Source of the DNA: Symbiodinium natans
Lineage: Eukaryota > Sar > Dinophyceae > Suessiales > Symbiodiniaceae
Direction: 5' to 3'
Assembly (NCBI GenBank): GCA_905221605.1
Contig: CAJNDS010001347.1
Coordinates: 387,501-420,000, forward strand
DNA: 32,500 nt
Position 1 is the first letter of the stretch. Each line of letters starts with the position of its first letter. Both the position numbers and the translations under genes were made by a program. This document shows positions 21,157 through 27,908 of this stretch, in pieces. A model generated the notes under the pieces. The model was not told where the DNA came from and made no database searches. It worked only from the letters and a program-made list of their open reading frames with translations.

Positions 21157-21456
21157 CTACTTGGTGGCTTGCTTTTCCTTGGACTCCTCGCACTCTGCCT
21201 TGGCTTCGCTCAAGGCTTTCTCTTCCGAGGCACCATGTGCCCGGAGTTGGACGATTCTGTAAATGAAAGTCTTGTGGTTCGCAGCACGGAGGAAAATCCC
21301 CAGAAACTTTGTGAACAGTTGGCAGGTGTGCCCCTGGTTGCATCTGTTGCCCAGACACTTCGGACACCTCAGCATGGGGTACCAGAGCTGGCGGCACCGG
21401 TCGCAAAAGCACCGGATGTCGCCGAGTGGCCAGGATTTCCGAATTTCTTGGAATTC
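21157..21456 (-). CDS. C-terminal exon of a cysteine-rich zinc-binding protein
   Basis: A 99-residue open exon ending in TAG at 21159-21157. It starts directly after a TTAG acceptor; upstream of that the frame is closed. Residues about 15-45 hold closely spaced cysteines: RCFCDRC, then PMLRCPKC, then RCNQGHTC, giving CxCxxC and CxxC knuckles plus extra Cys/His, typical of a zinc ribbon. A hydrophobic/aromatic helix follows (FTKFLGIFLRAA), then a charged Ala/Glu/Lys-rich C-terminal helix (EEKALSEAKAECEESKEK). No family is assigned. Upstream exons were not found in the repeat-filled DNA to the right. The opposing plus frames (21100-21540) lack any comparable motif and are taken as shadows. Confidence 0.6.
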   Translation of the reverse strand, partial: EFQEIRKSWPLGDIRCFCDRCRQLWYPMLRCPKCLGNRCNQGHTCQLFTKFLGIFLRAANHKTFIYRIVQLRAHGASEEKALSEAKAECEESKEKQATK

Positions 21457-21519
21457 CTAAGCCCAACTATACCCTGCTCTACACCGTACGCCGTACTGTC
21501 CGGGGGCCTGGGTGCTGAC

Positions 21520-21640
21520 CACCGAAACCCTAAGCCCTAAGCCCGTAAGCCATAAACCCTATACACCCTAAGCCCAACACCACCCTAAACCCTAAACCCT
21601 AAACCCTAAACCCTAAACCCTACACCCTAAACCTTCAGAT
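21520..21640 (-). repeat. CCCTAAA tract
   Basis: Begins with CCCTAAG units and continues as perfect CCCTAAA for about six units. It lies upstream of the zinc-binding exon, probably in an intron of that gene. Confidence 0.85.
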
Positions 21641-22105
21641 CCGATTCCAAGCCTCTTGGCTTCAGGCATACAGTATACCTGGGCTTAGTGTATTTCCTGT
21701 GTGGTGAGTTTGGAGGAAACATACTATTGATGTAAATGGAACCATAAGGGGAATTACGGTAATTAGTCAGAAGCTCTCAAGCTAAAGCAATGAGCTCCCC
21801 CATCCCCCCCCCAAAAACAAACAAAACAACAACAAGGTCTCCTCAAGTCCGAACCCTCAACCATGAAAGCCCCACACCTCAAGACCGCAACCTAAGCTGA
21901 TCCCTCTTGAGCCCTTTCAAACCCTTTAAGCCCCTCATCCCTACACCCCGAAACTCTATAGACCCCTAAACCCCTAATCCGAATTTCCTTACACCCTAAA
22001 CCCCAAACCCCGAACTACTGATCCCCTAACCCACATCTCCCTTTGCGCTCTAAGAATCCTCCACAGCCAACGCTGCCTCGAAGCTGCTCTCCTTGCAGGG
22101 TTTGA

Positions 22106-22194
22106 GGTCTTGTGGTTCTTGCGTTCTAGGCAGGGTTTCGGGTTTAGGGTTTAGTCCTCTGGGTCTTGAGGTTCTCGCGTTCTATGCAGGCTTT
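22106..22194. repeat. Short TTTAGGG tract between 33-bp direct duplications
   Basis: GGTCTTGTGGTTCTTGCG... at 22106-22138 recurs at 22162-22194 with four mismatches in 33. Between the copies lies CGGGTTTAGGGTTTAG and a few other bases. It is the same arrangement as at 4181 and 15228, but older judging by divergence. Confidence 0.8.
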
Positions 22195-22674
22195 ACAGGG
22201 GTTGAGGGCTTAGTCAGGGTTTCGAAGCCCTAAACCCTAAACCCTAGACACCAAGAATGCCCACGCAAGCCTTGAGCTTGCTAAGGCGTTTCAGGGCTTA
22301 CTGGAGGAGGAAGCCTTTAGGCTGTTAGGGCGATTGGGGTGCAGGCCTTTGGGTTGGGTTTAGGGTCTGGGGTCTGGGGTTTGGGGTTTGGGGTTCGGGG
22401 TTCGGGGTTTGGGATTTGGGGTTTAGGGTTTAGGGTCTATAAGCTTAGGGTTAGGGTTTAGGGTTGGAGGGCTTGCGCACAGCTATTTCTTTCAGGATCT
22501 GGGGGGGCAAGATGGATCTTGCCTCTGTCCGAATCACTTGATGGGACCCACCAGTTTGGGTTACTAAGGGCTGTGAGTGCTTTGTTGTGAGGCTGTCAGT
22601 TCTCCTAGAAACGGAAAATGTTGTGCCCAAATACTGCGATAAATCATGCCAGTTTGGGTCTTGGGGTTAAGTTT

Positions 22675-23215
22675 GAGGGTTAGGGTTTAGGATGTAGGGT
22701 TTAGGGTTTCGGGTTTAAGGTTCAGGGCTTAGGGTTTAGGGTTTAGGGTGGACCGGAAGCCTCTTATAGCGGTTCACGTCGTCCCCAAGGCTGAGGGCCA
22801 CAACCCTACTTTGGAGTAGACCCTGGAAAAGGTATATTGTACTGTTACGTAACGTTTAGGTACAAGTAGCTAGAATAGGAAGCCAGAACCAAACAATATA
22901 GTACTCCAAAACCCAAAACCCAAAACCCAAAATCCCAAAACCAAAATCCCAAAACCGAAAGCCCAACACCCTAAACCCAAAGCCCAAAGCCCAAAGCCCT
23001 AAACCCTAAACCCTAAAAGATGCAGACGCGTCCTCGCCAAGTTCGCCTTGGCCTGCCAAAGAGAATGTGCTCGAGAAGCTGGCGCCTCAGAAGACACCCC
23101 CGGAGCTTGAAGGTGTAGGGTTTAGGGTCTAAACTTACCCGAAACCCTAAACTCTAAACAACCCTAAATCCTAAACCCGAGACCCTAGACCCTAAACCCT
23201 AAACCCTAACAGCTT
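22675..23215. repeat. G-rich and C-rich telomere-like tracts
   Basis: G-rich 22675-22755, C-rich 22910-23015 with CCCAAAA and CCCAAAG units, mixed 23110-23215. They flank the inverted-repeat element. Confidence 0.8.
22810..22910. mobile_element. Inverted-repeat element, possible MITE family C
   Basis: Outer arms TTTGGAGTA (22810-22818) and TACTCCAAA (22902-22910), inner arms TATATTGT (22833-22840) and ACAATATA (22893-22900), and a central GTTACGTAAC palindrome. It is 101 bp and non-coding, and no second copy is seen in the window. Confidence 0.55.
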
Positions 23216-23689
23216 CAGCGCTTAAAGGGCTTCGGGAGCACAACTCCTGAGAAAGTAGGGCTTCGTCCGGGAAGCTGTGGGCGGTGCAGCTTCAGGCCCC
23301 CCCCTAAAAGCATCTAAAAAAATTGCCAGCCTAAGATGACCCACAGGAATTAGGGTTTAGGGTTTAGGGTTTGGGGCCCCCCCCCCAGCAGCTGCCCAAG
23401 TTCCCTCCCCCAAACCCATGTAACCCTTGAAGCCCCAGAAGCCCTCTAATCCTTTAAGCCCCAGTGGCAACCCTCCTATAGCCGCTAGAACCCTATAGGC
23501 CCCAATGATACCTATAACCCCTATAACCCCTCTGACCCCAAGAACCCCAAGAACCCTAAACCCCTGAAACTCCCCTTAGCCAGAACTCAGGGGCGGACGG
23601 GCGGAAGGGAATAAGCATTGCTGGCCGGACTTGGCTGATGGGCAGGTCGACAGGGCCAACCAACGTGCCTAGGACCGGAAGAGGTTGAG

Positions 23690-23900
23690 ACTTGGGGGTT
23701 TAGGGCTGTTTGGGTTTAGGGGTTAGGGGTTTAGGGTTTAGGGCTTTTGGGGCTTAGGGGTCAGGGGTTTAGGATTTAGGGCTTTTGGGGCCTAGGGGTT
23801 TAGGGTTTAGGGCTTTGTGGGGCTTAGGGGTTTAGGGTTAGGGGCTTCAGGGGGTTTGTTGGGGCTTTGGGGGACTTAGGGCCTCAGGGTGGATGTAGTG
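23690..23900 (+). repeat. Degenerate TTTAGGG block at the mosaic edge
   Basis: Last large block, with a higher-order phrase (GGGGCTTAGGGGTTTAGGG TTTAGGGCTTTTGG-like) repeated about four times. Beyond it telomere repeat is sparse until 29.5 kb. Confidence 0.8.
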
Positions 23901-24006
23901 CTAAGGTTGGTGGGTTTTGCGGAAACACCCTGAACCCCCTGCTGCGCAATGCGTCTAAAAGGTACCCTCGTGCCGCAAGGGTTGCAGGATGGGGCCCAGT
24001 CTGGAG

Positions 24007-24302
24007 GGTTTCACGCTACGGTTTGCTACTCACGTGAAGCACGAGTGCGCAGATCTTTTTGCGCGCAGGGCACTGCAAGGTTGTTTGCCCTTTTGGGCTC
24101 GGGGGCGGGCGGGCGGGACCTAAAAAACTCTGTACAGCTACCTCTACGCTTGAGCCTAACGCAAACCGTACACAGGTGAAACCCTACGCATGCAAGCTAT
24201 GCTAAACAGGTTTCACGCTACGGTTTGCTACTCACGTGAAGCACGAGTGCGCAGATCTTTTTGCGCGCAGGGCACTGCAAGGTTGTTTGCCCTTTTGGGC
24301 TC
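24007..24302. repeat. 94-bp perfect direct repeat with inverted partial copy
   Basis: Positions 24007-24100 and 24209-24302 are identical over 94 bp (start GGTTTCACGCTACGGTTTGC). Between them, 24161-24183 carries the inverse of the first 20 bp with a small insertion (GCAAACCGTA-cacag-GTGAAACC). The second copy ends about 115 bp beyond the recombinase stop codon. Split or inverted repeats beside a tyrosine recombinase gene recall terminal or core sites of such elements; that role is inference. Confidence 0.85.
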
Positions 24303-24319
24303 ACCCCCCCCCTCACTAC

Positions 24320-24345
24320 ACCCGGGACTGAAGCAGTCCTCGGGT
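24320..24345 (-). other. Hairpin H4 (3' of recombinase gene)
   Basis: On the minus strand: lower stem ACCCG/CGGGT, bulged A, upper stem GGACTG/CAGTCC, loop CTT. It has the same 5 + bulge + 6 + 3-nt-loop plan as H1-H3 and H5, but lies outside the coding frames. Confidence 0.85.
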
Positions 24346-24376
24346 AGGGAGAAAACAAGTCGTACAAAACTGCGAT

Positions 24377-24416
24377 TACGATCGACCGGCGCTGAAACAA
24401 CACTCGGTCTTTCGTA
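24377..24416 (-). other. Hairpin H5 directly after the recombinase stop
   Basis: On the minus strand: lower stem GACCG/CGGTC, bulged A, upper stem GTGTTG/CAGCGC (two G-U pairs), loop TTT, occupying 24384-24409. After a 2x2 internal loop a further stem TACGA/TCGTA (24412-24416 with 24377-24381) extends it. The two G-U pairs exist only in minus-strand RNA, the sense strand of the recombinase. The structure begins one base after the stop codon (24420-24418). Confidence 0.85.
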
Positions 24417-24417
24417 T

Positions 24418-25290
24418 TCAGGTCGGCATGAGGTCAGCCGTTGCCATAGCTTCTGCTACGCCTTTCGCGGCTGAGCGAGCATCCCAGATATACTCATGAA
24501 AGACATCAGATGTCCAACGCCCATACCGCTTGAGCTGGTCTGCGTTGTGGTATGCCGACCATAAAGCCGATGCTCCTCCGAATCGTAGCGAGTGCGCCCC
24601 TATCTGGTCAGTTTGACCGAAATGTAGCGCAGCCCGTTTGATAAGGTCCTGGAGCGTCTCGCGGGCTACTTCCGCTCCGTTCGAATACCGCATAATGGGT
24701 CTCTCGTCCTCTCCACCACCAAGGAAACGGTCCGGAAAAGTCAGGAAGTATTCCTGCGCCGCCAAAACGGGGCACAAAACCCCGGACCCTTTAAAATGAT
24801 TCCGGACCGACCCGCGATTATATTTGTCGGTCTTACTCCCGCGGATATGTACCACGACTTCGTCCGCGTTTCGGATCTGACTGAGGTTGCACACCTTGCC
24901 CTGCAACTTCAGCAGGACATCGCAGCCTCTCAGGTGGCGGGAACTAGGGAGATACCCTACGGGCAAAAATTCGGACGCTCGGAGGAGGAAGAAATACCCA
25001 AGGCACAAGGCCAGCCACAGAACTTGACGATCCAGGAGGATGGCACGTTCCATCTCCTCTCGGATCCACTGCAGGAGTTGCGGCGTGACCGGTGCCCGTC
25101 TTTTAGGAAACTGGTATCTCTTTTTGAGTCCCGCGAGGGCCAGTTGGATCCTTGGCTTGCCCTCGAGTGGGTCACGAAGGCCAATCGACACGTGGGCGGA
25201 TTTTAGCGCGGCTAACCTGGTTTTCACTGTTCCAGGCGCTCGTCCTCCGTTCACGGCCGAATGCAGAATGAAGTCGATGATGGCGTCTTC
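24418..25290 (-). CDS. Tyrosine recombinase, catalytic part (Crypton-like element)
   Basis: Tyrosine recombinases cut and rejoin DNA through a 3'-phosphotyrosine. Counting from the GTG at 25254 (278 residues), the full catalytic set is visible: Arg92 in LLRASEFL, Lys141 in IRGSKTDK, His221 and Arg224 in GAHSLRFGGASAL, Trp247 in the second-His position (RYGRWTSD) and the nucleophile Tyr255 in FHEYIWD. The N-terminal part (GTVKTRLAALKSAHVSIG) is the end of the core-binding helical domain. The frame continues upstream for 12 codons to an in-frame TAA at 25293-25291; before that the same frame carries the rest of the core-binding domain. A reverse transcriptase is not present, so a DNA-only YR element (Crypton type) fits better than DIRS or Ngaro. 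Confidence 0.85.
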   Translation of the reverse strand, partial: EDAIIDFILHSAVNGGRAPGTVKTRLAALKSAHVSIGLRDPLEGKPRIQLALAGLKKRYQFPKRRAPVTPQLLQWIREEMERAILLDRQVLWLALCLGYFFLLRASEFLPVGYLPSSRHLRGCDVLLKLQGKVCNLSQIRNADEVVVHIRGSKTDKYNRGSVRNHFKGSGVLCPVLAAQEYFLTFPDRFLGGGEDERPIMRYSNGAEVARETLQDLIKRAALHFGQTDQIGAHSLRFGGASALWSAYHNADQLKRYGRWTSDVFHEYIWDARSAAKGVAEAMATADLMPT

Positions 25291-25980
25291 TTATTCCTGC
25301 GGATTCGCCCCGGTGAGCAGCCATGACACTTTCCTCCTGGCGCAAAAGATTTGCCACCACCTTAATTGCCCAATGTAGGCCTTGCGTGTGGTCTCAGCCA
25401 AACGGTCCAGGGAGACTCGGAGTGCTTCAGTTTCAAAGTCAGACCGAGACCGGAGGGCCAGTCGGAGCTGCGCGGGCTTGCCGCTTCCTAGCCGCTTGGC
25501 CGTCGCTGGTCCTCCCAAGAAGGGAAGCCTCCCTGGAATGCGACCCGGCTTGGCAAGAGGTTCCACCTCCGGGCTTTGCCTTGCCCTTCCTTCTAACGCA
25601 TCCGAAAAAGCGGCCTGTTTTGTCTCTAGATCAGAGAACGTCACCCGCTTTGCCCCGATTTCTCCGACGCGCCGATTCAGGCCCCCGGGAACGAAACGTT
25701 CCTCGGGGTCCTCGGCAGGAAGCATGAGGGATTGGGCACAAGCCTGGAAGATCATGCAGGCGAGGCAGAGGCTAAGGATAAGCCCCATGCCAATCTCTGG
25801 CAGCCCGACATGCGCTATTGCATGGTTGTTGTCTCTCTGAGCATCGTCGTTTCGGCGAGGGAGCTGGGGGTAGTACCTGAAGTCCCTTTCGGGCCCGCAA
25901 TCCCTACACGGCTGCGCCAGCCGGACACGGGGCGAACGAGGGCGCAGGAAGGAGAGTGGAAGTGTGGGTCCTGAAGCCAA
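25291..25980 (-). pseudogene. Tyrosine recombinase N-terminal part, ends at in-frame TAA
   Basis: The same frame as the catalytic part, 229 residues before the stop at 25293. The last 45 residues (LDRLAETTRKAYIGQLRWWQ onward) are a typical SAM-like core-binding domain start. Upstream lie a hydrophobic stretch (GMGLILSLCLACMIFQACAQ), hairpin H1 encoding PEERFVPG, and DDAQRDNNHAIAHV, which repeats DDADRDSNHAIAHV of the upstream frame. It has no ATG start and overlaps the upstream frame by 166 bp in a different phase, so it should be joined to it by a -1 shift, an intron or a mutation. Protein-level continuity across the TAA indicates one nonsense mutation (or readthrough) in an otherwise preserved gene. 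Confidence 0.7.
25683..25708 (-). other. Hairpin H1
   Basis: Minus strand: lower stem CCCCG/CGGGG, bulged A, upper stem GGAACG/CGTTCC, loop TTT. It lies in frame and encodes PEERFVPG. Confidence 0.9.
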
Positions 25981-27629
25981 ATCGAGACCTTTGCCCTCCC
26001 CAGGAAGGGGGCTTGAGCGTCGTCGCTGTAGGGGTCCGGCATAACCTGGTCAGGTCGGCACACGGCGCATGGTTGCATTGTTTTCCTCTCGTGAGACAAG
26101 ATACGCGGGCACGTCTGAGAATGGTAGGTCGACCCCTTGGGAGTCACACAGACAACGGTCGGCCCCTCCCGGGGTCGGAACAGAACTGCCGGGGCCGCCT
26201 GGCTCTTCGGTCCGTGCTGATCGAGCGGTGTGCGGGACAGCTCTCGCCTCTGCCTGGTCGGGTTTTTGAAGTCTCGCATGGGCAGCTTCGGTTCCTTCGC
26301 CAGGAAGGGAAAGCTGGTCAGAGCAAGCTCAGTACTGTCCCCGGGACCGAAACGGTCCTCGGGGGGGAGACGACACTGCCCTTCGGAAGGACCTTGTTCT
26401 GCGACGTGCGCAATGGCGTGGTTCGAATCTCGGTCCGCGTCGTCGTGCTTCCTCCTGTAGTCTCGCTCCCTTCGGCGCTGTTTCTTAATTTTCTTGTGCC
26501 GCTGGGAGTCAGGCGCGCGCTTTGCGGGCGGTTTTGGGTCGGACTTCTCGAGCTGCCTCTGGAAGTCCCGAAGACTCTCGCGCGCGGACTCTTGCATCCG
26601 TTCGTCTAGAGCCTCCGGCGTCGGCTCCCCGGGCTCGGGTTCGTTGGCAATCCTTTCCCCAGCCAGTGCTGCGGTCTGTTCCGCGCGGTGGAGCTGGGCC
26701 CGACGTCTGCTCTTCTCTTGCTTACGAGCCACCCATATTGGCGTTCCGGCCGCGATCGCTGCGTCCAAGCGGGCGGAGCGCAGGGGCTTGGCCGTGAGGG
26801 AGGGTTTTACTGGATTCGCCTGTTCAAGGCGACGCATTTGGTCCCCTTGCTCGTCCAGGGCCTTTAAATACTCCGTATCCCTTTCCTCGAGCTCCTTCAC
26901 CCTCTGCGCCTGTTTGAACACTTCCGCGGTGACGGCTTGGGATGCGCTCTTCCTTTGCCCGGCGATTCGCTCCAAATCTTGCACGAGTTGCGACTTCACG
27001 GTTCCGGTTCCTGGAGAGCTCTCAAGGGCTCGTTGGAGTCCCTCCCAAGACTTGGTATCCGCGGAGGCGATAGCTTTCAGGAGGCCAACCTTGGGCGCGT
27101 TGATCTTCACTCCGCTTTTCGGGACAAGTCGTCTAGTTGACCCGGAGGATTCCTCCCCGGGGCCGAAACGGCCCTCGGGTTTCTCCTCCTTGACATCCCT
27201 GACGCCTTCAACGGAAAGGCCCCCTGGCTCCTCCCCTTTGACTTCTTCCGGCGGGTCCTCGCTAGGCGGACGGGTAATTGCGGCTTCTATCCGCATCAAG
27301 GCCGCCAGGTCCTGAGCGAGATTGCTAGACGTCACCTGCGCCGCCACCAAGGCCCGAGCTTCTTCCTCAGTGGGATCGGGTCGTCGCGGAAGTGGACTCA
27401 GGGTTGGCTTCCACTCGGCACCAGATGACGGGCCGGTTTTCCCTTCCTCCTGCCTACGGGCTGCCTCCGCCTTCTTACCTCGCGACCCGGGAGCCAGGCC
27501 CGGATTGTCCGCCACGTGGCGCCGCATCCGCTTGCAGTGATTCTCGGTCATAAGGTGCGCGTCGGTAAGGTACGCGTTGCACAAAAGGCATTTGCCGTCC
27601 CGCGACCAGCACGGCCGTTTCGACCGCAT
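25815..27629 (-). CDS. Zinc-finger/coiled-coil protein of the recombinase element
   Basis: About 604 residues from the first ATG (27629); four codons upstream remain open without ATG. Visible order: a CCHH-type finger near residues 12-40 (CLLCNAYLTDAHLMTENH, then a basic KRMRRH), a long disordered Pro/Glu-rich part, a coiled coil around 190-290 (QRVKELEERDTEYLKALDEQ), basic clusters around 370-395 (KKIKKQRRRERDYRRKH) that could be a nuclear signal or DNA-binding patch, the NHAIAHV box, then CVTPKGSTYHSQTCPRIL with PCAVC about 15 residues later. This last motif (YHxxxC...PCxxC) resembles the Ada-like small metal-binding domain found at protein C-termini. The last about 45 residues lie in the overlap with the recombinase frame and look out of phase. 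Role inferred: DNA-binding partner or N-terminal half of the recombinase polyprotein. Confidence 0.75.
   Translation of the reverse strand: MRSKRPCWSRDGKCLLCNAYLTDAHLMTENHCKRMRRHVADNPGLAPGSRGKKAEAARRQEEGKTGPSSGAEWKPTLSPLPRRPDPTEEEARALVAAQVTSSNLAQDLAALMRIEAAITRPPSEDPPEEVKGEEPGGLSVEGVRDVKEEKPEGRFGPGEESSGSTRRLVPKSGVKINAPKVGLLKAIASADTKSWEGLQRALESSPGTGTVKSQLVQDLERIAGQRKSASQAVTAEVFKQAQRVKELEERDTEYLKALDEQGDQMRRLEQANPVKPSLTAKPLRSARLDAAIAAGTPIWVARKQEKSRRRAQLHRAEQTAALAGERIANEPEPGEPTPEALDERMQESARESLRDFQRQLEKSDPKPPAKRAPDSQRHKKIKKQRRRERDYRRKHDDADRDSNHAIAHVAEQGPSEGQCRLPPEDRFGPGDSTELALTSFPFLAKEPKLPMRDFKNPTRQRRELSRTPLDQHGPKSQAAPAVLFRPREGPTVVCVTPKGSTYHSQTCPRILSHERKTMQPCAVCRPDQVMPDPYSDDAQAPFLGRAKVSIWLQDPHFHSPSCALVRPVSGWRSRVGIAGPKGTSGTTPSSLAETTMLRETTTMQ
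26339..26364 (-). other. Hairpin H2
   Basis: Minus strand: lower stem CCCCG/CGGGG, bulged A, upper stem GGACCG/CGGTCC, loop TTT. It encodes PEDRFGPG about 15 codons after the NHAIAHV box. Confidence 0.9.
27155..27180 (-). other. Hairpin H3
   Basis: Minus strand: lower stem CCCG/CGGG (the outermost fifth pair is mismatched), bulged A, upper stem GGGCCG/CGGCCC, loop TTT. It encodes PEGRFGPG in the same codon phase as H1 and H2. Confidence 0.88.
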
Positions 27630-27641
27630 ACATAACAACAA

Positions 27642-27908
27642 TTGTTTGTATAAGAACAGTTCGCGTTATAGCGACGATCCTGCACACACAGGGGCAAAAG
27701 TAAAATAATGCAGAGCAAGCAGAGCAAGCAAAAATATTTGTAAACAAATTAAAAAAGCAAAAAGCGAAAACATATCAGTGACAATTGAGCCAAAAAGGCT
27801 TTAGGGTTTATAGAGTATAGGGTTTAAACTTAATTTTAGGAGTTGGGGTTTACGCGCGGAAGCGTCGAGGGTGGCACGCTGCATGGCTTATAAGCGACGT
27901 TTTACACT
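27642..27908. other. Upstream region of the recombinase element
   Basis: AT-rich 5' leader with short direct repeats (GCTTGCTCT twice on the minus strand) and oligo-T runs, then the spliced-leader-like site and two single TTTAGGG-like units. It separates the element from the 3' end of the next gene (27909). Confidence 0.5.
27784..27800 (-). promoter_or_regulatory. Candidate relic of a dinoflagellate spliced leader
   Basis: Minus-strand AGCCTTTTTGGCTCAA matches the 3' part of the dinoflagellate spliced leader (AGCCATTTTGGCTCAA) with one mismatch; the next base also differs (T for the terminal G). It lies about 155 nt upstream of the ATG at 27629, where the 5' end of a mature mRNA would be. 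Relics of this kind mark genes re-inserted from spliced mRNA. A chance AT-rich palindrome is the alternative. Confidence 0.4.

Larger units (their letters stand above)
1..23900. repeat. Interstitial telomere-repeat mosaic (TTTAGGG/CCCTAAA)
   Basis: Roughly sixty or more short tracts of the seven-base plant/alveolate-type telomere unit, in both orientations, are separated by 50-300 bp of unrelated sequence. Tracts range from two units to about 200 bp and include variant units (TTCAGGG, TTTCGGG, TTTGGGG, CCCTAAG, CCCCAAA). Orientation flips repeatedly, so this is not one eroded chromosome end. Except for the features listed separately, the unique spacers show no convincing genes: open frames there are short and many end in telomere-derived Asn-Pro-Lys-Pro. 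The mosaic thins abruptly after about 23.9 kb, where the coding part begins. Terminal telomere repeats of this type are known; the interspersed pattern is what is seen here. Confidence 0.95.

Noticed and set aside
21100-21540. 146-codon plus-strand frame with a hydrophobic N-terminus
   Set aside because: It lies opposite the zinc-binding exon, which has coherent cysteine knuckles and an acceptor site; the plus frame ends in telomere-derived residues.
24418-25290. Bacterial or phage integrase from contamination
   Set aside because: The flanking zinc-finger protein, eukaryotic exon structure nearby and the sequence style around the active site fit a eukaryotic YR element; no bacterial gene context is present.
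26410-26445. GGTTCGAATCTC as the T arm of a tRNA gene
   Set aside because: The stem bases do not pair and the sequence is part of the NHAIAHV coding repeat.
25956-27315. Long plus-strand open frames (217 and 273 codons) opposite the recombinase element
   Set aside because: They mirror the GC-rich minus-strand genes, carry no motif, and their open state follows from the codon bias of the opposite strand.
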